A stretch of 36,065 nucleotides of DNA from Polaromonas sp. (GCF_013817205.1 NZ_JACDDD010000036.1:1-36065); one strand, 5' to 3'; numbered from the stretch's first letter, positions 1 through 7,723 are shown. A program made the numbers and translations. Notes: a model not told the origin generated them from the letters alone.

Positions 1-64
1 CACGGGGATCCCAACAGACGCTCATGTTTGCACGCAAGGGCAGCGCACGCGACCAAATGAGGCT

Positions 65-96
65 CCCTTCTCTCGCCCAGCGGGGCGAGGGAAGGG
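65..96. repeat. GC-rich intergenic hairpin
   Basis: CCCTTC-t-CTCGCCC pairs with GGGCGAG-g-GAAGGG around a 4-base loop, giving a 14-position stem with one T/G wobble. It lies about 170 bases beyond the hsdS stop. The stretch 1-194 otherwise shows no gene. The hairpin lacks a U-tract, so it looks more like a dispersed palindromic element than an intrinsic terminator. Confidence 0.5.
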
Positions 97-194
97 CGGG
101 GGGTTGGGAGTGGGGACGTGGTACCTACTGTCCAGAACGGACTCCAGCCGCAGCGTGATACCGCAGAGGATTTGAGCGCTTCCCGGATCGATTT

Positions 195-252
195 ATGAGT
201 GAAATCGGCCTACAGCCCTTATCCCACGGGCGCAAGCAGCTATCAATAACAG
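195..252 (+). repeat. Dispersed intergenic repeat, GCAAGCAGCTATCAA family, copy 1
   Basis: This copy reads GAAATCGGCC-TACAGCCCTT-atcccacggg-CGCAAGCAGC-TATCAATAAC. The same arrangement (a GGCCTCCAGCCC block, about 12 variable bases, then GCGCAAGCAGCTATCAA) recurs at 5191, 7975, 18483 (inverted), 22869 (inverted, inside a gene), 26216, 27991 and 31051. It lies just past the hsdS stop codon, in opposite orientation to the gene. Confidence 0.8.
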
Positions 253-265
253 AGTAAGGGCATGG

Positions 266-1948
266 TCAGGCCACCTCTTGCACCAACACCTGCGCCAGCA
301 ACCCCTGCTGATTGCGGGCGGTGGTGAGGCGCTGGCGCAGGTCGGCGCACAGGGCGCGCAGGGAGGCTACGCGGGCGACGATGCGGGATTGTTCGGCGAG
401 GGGTGGTACAGGCAAAAGCAGCACGTCCCACTTTCCCTTGCTAATGATCGGTGTTGCTGATCCGGTGGCTGCATAGACAACGGCGACCATAAAGTCGCTT
501 GATGACATTGCGTTCAAGACGTACTCGGCAGAAACCAGCACCGGATGGATGCTATTGATCTGTTGGTTGAATGCTGTGGCATATGAGGCGGCGGCACATT
601 TGCTTATAGAACCACCGATGCACACCATCAGAACATCGCCAATTTCCGCAACTGCGGACTCCATACGACCGCTTTCAGAAATGAACTTTTCGGCAGGCAA
701 TATGTTTCCGTTGGGAGTAATTTGCCCTGGTCCTATAAATGGAAAGTCGCCGTCAAAATATTCCGGCCGATTGGATGCTGGTGTGCCGCCCGTCTGCGTC
801 ACACCAATACTGCCGACCCTTGCCCACTCCCACCCCTGCGGCAAATCAAACGGCTTTTCATCCTCAGCAACCGGAGGCAACGGTTTGTCGCGTTTGATCT
901 TGCCTTGGGCGATGAGGCGGTCTTTCTCGGCGCGGATAGATTGCAGCAGGGTGCTGGCGGGTTCGTCTTTGGGGTCTTGGGGGACGAGGAGGCCGCGCAC
1001 TGCGAGTTGGAGGATGGTTTGCTCCAGGGCGTCTACGGCTTCGGGGCGGTCGAGCAGCAGGTCGAAGTGGATGGCGACGCGGTGCCAGTTCTCCGTCAGC
1101 TCTTCGGGCGTGGTGCTGGCGGTGAGGGTGCTAAGCAGGGTGGCGACGAGCTGGGCGTGTTGTGTGGCTTCGAGGCGGGCCTTGGCCTGGAGCGCGTCGC
1201 ACAGGCGCATGAGCTCTTCGACGCGGGTGACGATGCGGGATTGTTCGGCGAGGGGTGGAAGCGGGAGTTTTGCGTCGCCGAGTTTTGAAAGGGTGACGCG
1301 CGTAATGGCCACGCCTGTCATCCCATCGCGCATAGCCTGATAGAAGAATGGCGAACGCATTACCAGAGCTAGGAACTCTGAAGTCAATCCGCAGCTTGGC
1401 TTGATTACACCAACACTCGACAGCAAACTGAACGGTTCACGAAGCGTGTTGATGGTCAAAATTCCAGTTGTCGCGCCATCCTTGATATAGAGAATGTCCC
1501 CATATTCAGGATCGCAGCGAGCAAAGATTTCTTCATGAATGGCTTGCGGCACATAGGTTGCGCTGGAAATATCAATGCCCCACGACTTGATATTTTTTGC
1601 CGACAAATATTTGAAATCACCAGCGGGAAAGTTCGCTGGCGAGTGATGTGTCCCATCGGTAATTTTTTTCGACGCAGTTCCAAGACGCACCCACGCCCAG
1701 CCCTGCGGCAACTCAAACGGCTTCTCATCCTCCGCAATCTCCGCCAGCGGCTTGTCCCGCCTAATCTTCCCCTCGGCAATCAGCCGGTCTTTCTCCGCGC
1801 GAATCTTCTTCAGCAGCACGCACGCCGGTTCATCACTCGCGTCTTGTGGCACCAGATTGCCCTGCACAGCCAGGGTCAAAATCAGCTCGCGCAGCCTCGC
1901 CACGCCGTCGGATGCGGTGGCTAGTAGGTTCAAATTTGATAGCAACAT
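266..1948 (-). CDS. hsdS: Type I restriction-modification specificity subunit HsdS
   Basis: This 560-residue protein is the DNA-recognition subunit of a type I restriction-modification enzyme; it binds two HsdM and, with HsdR, forms the nuclease. It has the expected two-fold repeat. Conserved regions at about 24-90 and 313-379 both contain a LAVxGxLVPQD motif, an IRAEKDRLIA helix and a PFxLPQGWxW end. Target-recognition domains follow at about 90-230 and 380-515, and each ends in PPLAEQSRIVxRV. The length is somewhat above the usual 400-450 because both halves carry long spacers. The start MLLSNLNLLA fits the family, but there is no clear Shine-Dalgarno sequence, and the gene sits 91 bases downstream of a vapC stop with a hairpin between. 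It is the last gene of the hsdR-hsdM-TA-TA-hsdS array. Confidence 0.93.
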   Translation of the reverse strand: MLLSNLNLLATASDGVARLRELILTLAVQGNLVPQDASDEPACVLLKKIRAEKDRLIAEGKIRRDKPLAEIAEDEKPFELPQGWAWVRLGTASKKITDGTHHSPANFPAGDFKYLSAKNIKSWGIDISSATYVPQAIHEEIFARCDPEYGDILYIKDGATTGILTINTLREPFSLLSSVGVIKPSCGLTSEFLALVMRSPFFYQAMRDGMTGVAITRVTLSKLGDAKLPLPPLAEQSRIVTRVEELMRLCDALQAKARLEATQHAQLVATLLSTLTASTTPEELTENWHRVAIHFDLLLDRPEAVDALEQTILQLAVRGLLVPQDPKDEPASTLLQSIRAEKDRLIAQGKIKRDKPLPPVAEDEKPFDLPQGWEWARVGSIGVTQTGGTPASNRPEYFDGDFPFIGPGQITPNGNILPAEKFISESGRMESAVAEIGDVLMVCIGGSISKCAAASYATAFNQQINSIHPVLVSAEYVLNAMSSSDFMVAVVYAATGSATPIISKGKWDVLLLPVPPLAEQSRIVARVASLRALCADLRQRLTTARNQQGLLAQVLVQEVA

Positions 1949-1990
1949 ACGCAGGTTAAACGGGGGCTAGAAGGTGATTTGGCATATAAA

Positions 1991-2031
1991 AGTCCATTCA
2001 CTACACAGTGTGTAGCGAATCTCAACGGACT
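1991..2031. promoter_or_regulatory. Inverted repeat between vapC-like gene and hsdS
   Basis: An inner palindrome ATTC-a-CTACAC-agt-GTGTAG-c-GAAT (1996-2020) is framed by AGTCC (1991-1995) and GGACT (2027-2031). It lies in the 91-base gap before hsdS. No U-tract follows in the direction of hsdS. It could be a repressor operator or an attenuating hairpin that sets hsdS level. It shares the CACTAC/GTAG core with the inverted repeat upstream of the antitoxin gene at 2751. Confidence 0.45.
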
Positions 2032-2039
2032 TCTCAATC

Positions 2040-2486
2040 TCAATGGGTCAAAAGACCACTCAGTAGCGGTGAGCGTTGTGCGGCAAACGGGTCTACCACC
2101 GTAACGCCGCGCCAGGTAAAGCCGTTCTGAAAATCTTCACTCAGCAACAGACGGCAGTGACTTTCAGCAGCGACGGCCAAAATGAGGGCATCCCACATTG
2201 GCAGTTGGTGGTCCACCACGAGATCGAGTGCCGCTTGAAACGCCGACCAGTTGGAGTCGGCCACTTCAAAGCTGTCTGCCCAGCCAAGCACTGTCTCGCG
2301 CACGCTTGAAAGTGGGCGCCGCGCTTTGCCGGTCAACACCCGCGTCAACTCCCCAAGCGCTTGCGCGGGCAACACGACGGACGCCATCGGGAGTTGTTCT
2401 ATCAATTGCAAGGCCGCTGTGCAGCGCGTTTCATCGCCCAGCCCTTCGGCATAAACGAGGATATTGCTGTCCAGGGCTACACGCAT
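2040..2486 (-). CDS. PIN-domain toxin, VapC family
   Basis: This 148-residue protein matches the PIN ribonuclease fold of VapC-type toxins, which cut RNA in a Mg-dependent way and are held inactive by the partner antitoxin. The acidic residues expected for catalysis are visible: D6 (VALDSNILVY), E46 (ALGELTRV), D99 (MWDALIL) and D118 (LSEDFQ). The start lies 12 bases after the stop of the Phd-like antitoxin gene, so the two form a co-transcribed pair. The pair is placed inside the restriction-modification array, directly upstream of hsdS. The RNA target cannot be read from the sequence. Confidence 0.88.
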   Translation of the reverse strand: MRVALDSNILVYAEGLGDETRCTAALQLIEQLPMASVVLPAQALGELTRVLTGKARRPLSSVRETVLGWADSFEVADSNWSAFQAALDLVVDHQLPMWDALILAVAAESHCRLLLSEDFQNGFTWRGVTVVDPFAAQRSPLLSGLLTH

Positions 2487-2498
2487 GGGCCAGTCTCC

Positions 2499-2735
2499 TT
2501 AGCCTTGGTACAGTTCATCGCGGGTCCAGTCGCGGGCACCGGAAGCTTTGTTCTGACGCAGGCGTTTCAACAAAGTCTGCCGTGCCATCTGGCGCGGACC
2601 ACTCTCACGTGCAACGGGGCTAATGGTGGCCACGGGTTTGCCGCGCGACAGGACGGTGACGACTTCGCCCGTGGCGACATCACGCAGCAGACCGGAGAAA
2701 TGCCGATTGGCATCAGCGGCGGAGATGGTTTTCAT
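2499..2735 (-). CDS. Antitoxin, Phd/YefM family
   Basis: This 78-residue protein begins MKTISAADANRHFSGLLRDV and continues with GEVVTVLSRGKPVATI, the N-terminal DNA-binding signature of Phd/YefM antitoxins. The C-terminal part is basic and then WTRDELYQG, where the toxin-binding segment usually lies. An AAGGG ribosome-binding site is 8 bases before the ATG. It should repress its own promoter through the palindrome at 2751-2767 and neutralise the PIN toxin encoded just downstream. Confidence 0.88.
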   Translation of the reverse strand: MKTISAADANRHFSGLLRDVATGEVVTVLSRGKPVATISPVARESGPRQMARQTLLKRLRQNKASGARDWTRDELYQG

Positions 2736-2750
2736 AGGACACCCTTCAAT

Positions 2751-2767
2751 GTAGTGATTAACACTAC
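2751..2767. promoter_or_regulatory. Probable antitoxin operator
   Basis: The perfect inverted repeat GTAGTG-ATTAA-CACTAC lies 15 bases upstream of the Phd-like antitoxin start codon, where autorepression of toxin-antitoxin operons normally acts. Confidence 0.6.
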
Positions 2768-2768
2768 T

Positions 2769-2899
2769 TTAGCTCGATAAACGGTGTTGGTCAAGGGATT
2801 GGGCCAATAGGTCGCGCAGCTCATCCCGCAGCGCCTTGGGGCCTCCCCCGTAGGCGCTGGTAGTCGAAAAGAGGGGGTCTAATTTGACAGCAGCATGCG
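2769..2899 (-). pseudogene. Remnant of a second hsdM 3' end, possibly with an hsdS 5' scrap
   Basis: Bases 2791-2867 align with the 3' end of hsdM (3694-3778): both contain GTCGCGCA-CTCATC-CGCA-CGCC and AGGCGCTGGTAGTCG, with a 10-base deletion and at least one single-base indel. Read on the minus strand, it gives DYQRL and then, after a frameshift, ALRDELRDLLAQSLDQ with its own stop at 2769. The intact HsdM ends DYQRLQGEAQALRDELRDIL. Just upstream, 2881-2899 reads MLLSN-stop and matches the first codons of hsdS at 16 of 19 bases, although the same bases also resemble the dispersed repeat core. This is a scar of an earlier duplication or module exchange. Confidence 0.75.
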
Positions 2900-2926
2900 C
2901 CCGCTCTGTTGGCGTTATAGGGTGTT

Positions 2927-3358
2927 TTACCGGGAGGCGCTAAACGTCCACGGGTTGAAAATCTCAATGCCGGTTTCGCGGAAGTCCCGCGTGTTGCGGG
3001 TGGCCAGCATGAAGCCGTGTGTGCTGGCGATGGCGGCAATGGCGCAGTCGGCAAAGCTGATGGGGTTGCCATTGGCGCTTGCGCGGGTATTGACGTCGGC
3101 AAAGGCTTGTGCGGCCAGGGTGTCGAAAGGCAATATGCGCCCATCAAACAGGGGCAGCACTTGTGCTGTCAGCGCCAGCTTTAGCGCGTCGCGGCGGCGC
3201 CCGGCTGGCATGGCGGCGATGCCAGACAACAGTTCGGCCAGGCTGACCGACGTGAGGTAAAGCGTTTGCGGCGCTTGGGCGTTTAGCCAGTCCAACAGCG
3301 CAGCATCGGGTGCCGGTTTGAGGGGTTCTGACACCACGTTGGTGTCCAGAATGATCAT
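2927..3358 (-). CDS. PIN-domain toxin, FitB-like VapC
   Basis: This 143-residue protein has the FitB/VapC start MIILDTNVVSEPLKP, with D5 as the first metal ligand, E42 (LAELLSG), D104 (FADCAIAA) and D125 in TRNTRDF. These are the four positions of the PIN ribonuclease site. Its ATG overlaps the stop of the ribbon-helix-helix antitoxin gene by four bases (ATGA), so translation is coupled. It is the second toxin nested between hsdM and hsdS and is not closely similar to the other PIN protein, which argues for separate acquisition. Confidence 0.9.
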   Translation of the reverse strand: MIILDTNVVSEPLKPAPDAALLDWLNAQAPQTLYLTSVSLAELLSGIAAMPAGRRRDALKLALTAQVLPLFDGRILPFDTLAAQAFADVNTRASANGNPISFADCAIAAIASTHGFMLATRNTRDFRETGIEIFNPWTFSASR

Positions 3359-3588
3359 TCAAACCCCGCAGCGTCCACCGCGCGGGGGTCGCGGGGCAGG
3401 TCTAGCGTGACGCCGCCCAGGCTTTGGCCGACGGCAGCCAGGGCCGTGCCCATGCCCAGCGCGGGGCGCACGGCGTTTTCAAGGATGGTGCGGATTTCAG
3501 CTTCGGTGCTGCGGCCGTGCTGGGTGGCGCGCAGCTTGAGTGCGCGGTGCGTGGCCTCGGGGATGTTTCGGACGGTGACTGACGACAT
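3355..3588 (-). CDS. Antitoxin, FitA-like ribbon-helix-helix protein
   Basis: This 77-residue protein starts MSSVTVRNIPEATHRALKLR and then ATQHGRSTEAEIRTIL, the ribbon-helix-helix DNA-binding fold typical of FitA antitoxins that pair with PIN toxins. The C-terminal 30 residues are the likely toxin-binding tail. A strong ribosome-binding site (GGAGGG) lies about 8 bases before the ATG. The gene begins about 105 bases after hsdM, behind its own palindrome, so it probably has its own promoter and autoregulation. Confidence 0.9.
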   Translation of the reverse strand: MSSVTVRNIPEATHRALKLRATQHGRSTEAEIRTILENAVRPALGMGTALAAVGQSLGGVTLDLPRDPRAVDAAGFE

Positions 3589-3613
3589 GGGCTGCCCTCC
3601 TTTGAACTGGCTT

Positions 3614-3631
3614 GAATGATATCAATCATTC
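3614..3631. promoter_or_regulatory. Probable fitAB operator
   Basis: The perfect inverted repeat GAATGAT-ATCA-ATCATTC lies in the AT-rich gap between hsdM and fitA, about 25 bases upstream of the antitoxin start. FitA-type proteins bind inverted repeats in their own promoters; that this is the site is inference. Confidence 0.6.
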
Positions 3632-3693
3632 ATATTGATGTCAATTTTAACCGTGAACCGGCTTCTTTTTTAATATCTAACTACGCAGGTAGT

Positions 3694-5160
3694 TCAAGGG
3701 CTGTCGAGCGATTTGGCTAATATGTCGCGCAACTCATCGCGCAACGCCTGGGCCTCGCCTTGCAGGCGCTGGTAGTCGGCCAGCAGGTGTTCGGGGTCGT
3801 GGTCTTGCACCTCGCCCACATGGGGGTTCTTTTGGTCGAGGTTGTAGTTGGCGGCTTTGATCTGGGCGATGCTGACCTTCCAGGCGCGTTCGTTCTCCAC
3901 GCGGCTGGCAAAGCCATCGGCGTCGGTGCCCCACCAGGCTTTCTCGGCATCGAACTCTTCGATGCGGATGGGTTTGGTCTTGTTGTAGTTCTTCACCCCC
4001 GGCGGGTACGGGTGCTCGTAGTACCAGACGTCGGTGGTGGGCTGGCCTTTGGTGAAGAAGAGCAGGTTGGTTTTGATGCCGGTGTAGGGCGCAAACACGC
4101 CGTTGGGCAGGCGCACGATGGTGTGCAGTTTGCACTCGGCCAGCAGTTGCTCTTTGATGCGGGTTTTGACGCCTTCGCCAAACAGCGTGCCGTCAGGCAG
4201 CACCAGCGCGGCACGGCCACCGGGCTTGAGGATGTGCTTGATGAGCACCAGGAACAAGTCCGCCGTTTCTTTGGTGCGCACGTCAGCCGGAAAGCCCTGC
4301 TCGATGCCCGGCTCTTCGGTGCCGCCGAAGGGTGGATTGGTCAGAACGATGTCAACACGCTCCGCTGACGTGTATTCCCTGAGCGGTCGGGCCAGTGTGT
4401 TGCCGTGCACGATCTGACTCGGCACGGCGATGCCGTGGAGCATGATGTTGGTAATGCACAGCATGTGGGGCAGCTGCTTTTTTTCAACGCCGCCCACACT
4501 GGTTTGCAGCAATGCCTCCTGGTCGGGCGTGTGTACCTGCTTGCGCAGATGCTCGATGGCGCAGACCAGAAAACCGCCGGTGCCGGTGGCGGGGTCGAGC
4601 AGCTTTTCACCCAGCTGCGGGTTGATCTGATCGACCATGAACTGGGTCACGGCGCGGGGGGTGTAGAACTCACCTGCGTTACCGGCGCTTTGCAGATCAC
4701 GCAGGATTTTTTCATACAGGTCGTTGAACTGGTGGCGCTCGGTCTGGCGGTTGAAATCAATGCCGGCCAGCTTGTTGATGATCTGGCGCAGCAGGTGGCC
4801 GCTCTTCATGTAGTTGAAGGCATCTTCAAACACGCCGCGCACCACAAAGCCGCGCGGGTTGCGCACGGGGTCGGCACTCAGACCCTTGAGGCCGGGGAAA
4901 AGCTCGTTGTTGACGAAGTTGAGGAGGGTGTCGCCGGTGATGCCTTCGGCATCGGCCGCCCAGTTGCGCCAGCGCAGTTCATCAGGAATGGGGCTGGTGT
5001 AGCTGTCGCGGGTGAGCTCCAGGTCTTCTTCAAGCGCATCAAATACCTTGAGGAACAGCAGCCAGGTGAGCTGGCTGATGCGCTGGGCATCGCCATCGAC
5101 GCCGCTGTCCTGGCGCATGACGTCCTGGATGGATTTGATGGTCGGGGTGAGGTTGGACAT
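3694..5160 (-). CDS. hsdM: Type I restriction-modification DNA adenine methyltransferase HsdM
   Basis: This 488-residue protein transfers a methyl group from S-adenosylmethionine to adenine N6 in the site chosen by HsdS, protecting host DNA. An N-terminal helical domain (about 1-150, starting with IKSIQDVMRQDSGVDGD) precedes the methyltransferase core. That core has GEFYTPR at 163-169, the AdoMet-binding motif LDPATGTGGF at 188-197 and the catalytic NPPF at 275-278. The length is normal for HsdM. The start codon has no strong ribosome-binding site and lies 94 bases after the hsdR stop; a dispersed repeat fills part of the gap. Unusually, hsdS is not next: two toxin-antitoxin pairs and 1.7 kb separate them. 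Confidence 0.96.
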   Translation of the reverse strand: MSNLTPTIKSIQDVMRQDSGVDGDAQRISQLTWLLFLKVFDALEEDLELTRDSYTSPIPDELRWRNWAADAEGITGDTLLNFVNNELFPGLKGLSADPVRNPRGFVVRGVFEDAFNYMKSGHLLRQIINKLAGIDFNRQTERHQFNDLYEKILRDLQSAGNAGEFYTPRAVTQFMVDQINPQLGEKLLDPATGTGGFLVCAIEHLRKQVHTPDQEALLQTSVGGVEKKQLPHMLCITNIMLHGIAVPSQIVHGNTLARPLREYTSAERVDIVLTNPPFGGTEEPGIEQGFPADVRTKETADLFLVLIKHILKPGGRAALVLPDGTLFGEGVKTRIKEQLLAECKLHTIVRLPNGVFAPYTGIKTNLLFFTKGQPTTDVWYYEHPYPPGVKNYNKTKPIRIEEFDAEKAWWGTDADGFASRVENERAWKVSIAQIKAANYNLDQKNPHVGEVQDHDPEHLLADYQRLQGEAQALRDELRDILAKSLDSP

Positions 5161-5190
5161 CTATAAGGCTTAAGGGAAAAGTTCGGAGTG

Positions 5191-5247
5191 TTTTAAGGCT
5201 CTAGCCCTTGTGGGATGGGCGCAAGCAGCTATAAATTCAGTAGCAAG
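5191..5247 (+). repeat. Dispersed intergenic repeat, copy 2
   Basis: The sequence reads AAGGCTCTAGCCCTTG-tgggatg-GGCGCAAGCAGCTATA and then a TAGCAA end. It occupies most of the 94-base gap between hsdR and hsdM, inside the presumed operon, in opposite orientation to the genes. Confidence 0.75.
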
Positions 5248-5254
5248 TGATGGC

Positions 5255-7723
5255 TTATGGCGCGGCAGTGTAGAGCTCGTTCTCCAGCGCCTGCAGGGCG
5301 GCCAGGTACTGTGGACGGCCACCGAAACTCTTGACCAGTTCCACCGGGCTGCCCAGCGTATTGAGCGGCTGCACGCGCAGAACCTCGTCGCTTTCCATGG
5401 CGGCAATGCCTTCGTCGGCGTATTTGTCGAGCAGCGCTTCCAGCACCTTGCGCGCGGTGGCACCGTATTGGGTGAAGACGTTGCGCTTTTTGACGCGCCG
5501 CGCGCGCTCGCGCCGGGTCAGCGGCGGCATGTTCCAGGCCACGTGCAGCAGCAAATCAAACGGGTCCAGCCCGGTGAGGCCGGAGGCGGCCACTTCTTCA
5601 GCCAGGGCCTCGACCAGCACGCCGTGCTTTTCAAGTTCTTCCAGCAGCGCGGCCTTGCGGTCGGCGGCGCTCCAGGCGTGCAGAAAGGCGTCGAGCGAGG
5701 TGTATTGCTTTTGCAGGTTGATGCGGGTGTAGTCGCGCAGGCTTTCGGTGATGAGCTTGCCCTCGGCGTTCAGGTACTGCACGCGCTCACGGGCGACGGA
5801 CACGGTGACCTGGTTGCCCAGCACGTATTTGGTGACGGGCGTACTGCCGCCACCGAAAGGGCCGAGCGGGTCTTTGGGCTGGCCTTCGACAGGCTCAGGC
5901 CGAACGGGGTTGGGGTTGGCAGGGTCCAGCGGATCGGGGGTATCGGGCGGTGCAATCGGGTCGTCACCCTTGGGCTCGTAGATCTGCACCGGATCACCGT
6001 CAAAGTCCTTGTCGGCAAACAACTCGGTGGCGCGTTTGAAATCGAGAATGGTGAACCAGCTTTTGCCCAGGTCTTCGCGCAGGCGGGTGCCGCGGCCGAT
6101 GATCTGCTTGAACAGGGTCATGGACTTGATGTTCTGGTCCAGCACGATGAGCTTGCAGGTTTGCGCGTCCACGCCGGTGCTCATGAGTTTGGACGTGGTG
6201 GCGATGACCGGCAAGGCCTTTTCGGGGTCAATGAAGTTGTCGAGCTCGCGCTTGCCTTCAGGGTTGTCGCCGGTGATCTGCACCACATAGTTGGGTTTGG
6301 TGCCGCAGAGGTCGGCATTGGCATTGCTGAGGGCCTGCCGCATGCGGGCAGCGTGGTCGATGTCTTCACAGAACACGATGGTCTTGGCCATGCGGTCGGT
6401 GGCCTTCAGATACGCGGTAATGCGTTCTGCCACGACGGCGTCACGCGGCTCCAGCACCAGCTTGCGGTTCATGTCGCGGCCGGTGTAGACGCGGTCTTCG
6501 ATGAGCTGGCCGGTGTTGTCGGTCATGCCTGCGGTGGGGCGCCATCCAAAGGTGTCTTTGTCCAGGTCCACCCGAATGACTTTGTAGGGCGCCAGAAAGC
6601 CGTCTTCAATGCCCTGCTTCAGGCTGTAGGTGTAGATGGGCTCGCCAAAGTAGAAGGTGTTGGAGATCTCTTTGGTTTCCTTGGGCGTGGCGGTCAGGCC
6701 CACATGGGTGGCACTGTTGAAGTAGGTCAGGATGTCGCGCCAGGCCGAGTCTTCGGACGCGCTGCCGCGATGGCACTCGTCCACCACGATGAGGTCGAAA
6801 AAGTCGGGGCTGAACTGCTTGTAGATGTTGGACGCTTCCTCGGTGCCGGTGACTGCCTGGTAGAGAGAAAGATAAATCTCGTAGCTTTTGTTGACGGCCT
6901 TGGTGGTTTTGTCTACCGCCAGGTCCACGTCGTCCACTTCGAGTTGCCCCTGGTCATTGATGCGCTCAATGCCTTTGGCATTGGGGCTCAGCTTGGCCAT
7001 GGCGCCTTTGAATGGGCGAAAGTCGTTGACCATGGTCTGATCGATGAGGATGTTGCGATCAGCCAGAAACAGGATGCGTTTTTTGGCGCCGCTCTTCCAC
7101 AAGCGCCAGATGATCTGGAAGGCGGTGTAGGTTTTGCCGGTGCCGGTGGCCATGACCAGCAATGCGCGCTGCTGGCCGGCGGCAATGGCCGCGACTGTGC
7201 GGTTGATGGCATTGATCTGGTAGTAGCGCGGTATTTTGCTGGGCGAGTAGGCAAAACCTGCGACGCGCTGTACTTCGGGCGTCCAGCCCTTCCATGCGCA
7301 ATACCGCGCCCACAATTCGGCCGGGCTGGGGAATTCGTCGAGCGTGAGGTTTTGTTCCAGAACGCCGGTGGTTAGCGTGGAGTCGCGGAACACAAAGCCG
7401 TCGCCGTTGCTGGTGAAACTGAATGGAACATCAAGCAGCTGCGCATAGTTGATGGCCTGGGCCATGCCGGCGCTCACCGCATGGTTGTTGTCTTTGGCCT
7501 CGATCACGGCCAAGGGGATGTTGGGCTTCAGGCACAGCACATAGTCGGCAAACAGAACGGTTGACTTGTCACGCTGCGCCTTGTTGCCCCTGACCACCAC
7601 GCGCCCGGCCCGCAGGGGGAATTCGCGGTAGATCTGGTCCATGCCGTGCCACCCGGCTTTCTCCATGGCCGGGCGGATGAACTTGTCGCAAATGTCGCTT
7701 TCGGAAAGCTTCTTCTTGTCCAC
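5255..7723 (-). CDS. hsdR: Type I restriction endonuclease subunit HsdR (EcoEI-like)
   Basis: This 822-residue motor and nuclease subunit translocates unmethylated DNA and cuts it at a distance. The N-terminal nuclease domain shows the PD-(D/E)xK pattern ADYVLCLK...AVIEAKDNN at roughly 60-85. The helicase core follows, with Walker A MATGTGKTYTAF at about 190, motif II DECHRGS at about 315 and motif VI QIIGRGTRLRED at about 540. The EcoEI-type C-terminal domain that contacts the methylase completes it. The start is GTG at 7721-7723 behind a strong GGAGGAGG site. At about residues 605-613 the peptide RPEPVEG comes from a dispersed repeat inserted in frame, in a proline-rich linker where it may be tolerated. 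Confidence 0.95.
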   Translation of the reverse strand: MDKKKLSESDICDKFIRPAMEKAGWHGMDQIYREFPLRAGRVVVRGNKAQRDKSTVLFADYVLCLKPNIPLAVIEAKDNNHAVSAGMAQAINYAQLLDVPFSFTSNGDGFVFRDSTLTTGVLEQNLTLDEFPSPAELWARYCAWKGWTPEVQRVAGFAYSPSKIPRYYQINAINRTVAAIAAGQQRALLVMATGTGKTYTAFQIIWRLWKSGAKKRILFLADRNILIDQTMVNDFRPFKGAMAKLSPNAKGIERINDQGQLEVDDVDLAVDKTTKAVNKSYEIYLSLYQAVTGTEEASNIYKQFSPDFFDLIVVDECHRGSASEDSAWRDILTYFNSATHVGLTATPKETKEISNTFYFGEPIYTYSLKQGIEDGFLAPYKVIRVDLDKDTFGWRPTAGMTDNTGQLIEDRVYTGRDMNRKLVLEPRDAVVAERITAYLKATDRMAKTIVFCEDIDHAARMRQALSNANADLCGTKPNYVVQITGDNPEGKRELDNFIDPEKALPVIATTSKLMSTGVDAQTCKLIVLDQNIKSMTLFKQIIGRGTRLREDLGKSWFTILDFKRATELFADKDFDGDPVQIYEPKGDDPIAPPDTPDPLDPANPNPVRPEPVEGQPKDPLGPFGGGSTPVTKYVLGNQVTVSVARERVQYLNAEGKLITESLRDYTRINLQKQYTSLDAFLHAWSAADRKAALLEELEKHGVLVEALAEEVAASGLTGLDPFDLLLHVAWNMPPLTRRERARRVKKRNVFTQYGATARKVLEALLDKYADEGIAAMESDEVLRVQPLNTLGSPVELVKSFGGRPQYLAALQALENELYTAAP
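5883..5907. repeat. Dispersed repeat TTCGACAGGCTCAG family, inside hsdR
   Basis: CCTTCGACAGGCTCAGG-CCGAACGG is one copy of a short imperfect palindromic repeat; a second copy lies at 13371-13394. Here it is part of the hsdR reading frame and encodes RPEPVEG in a linker between the helicase and C-terminal domains. Confidence 0.8.

Noticed and set aside
5210-7375. 721-codon open frame on the plus strand across hsdR
   Set aside because: It is antisense to a clear HsdR with all motifs, rich in Gly, Val and His as expected for the complement of GC-rich codons, and matches no family.
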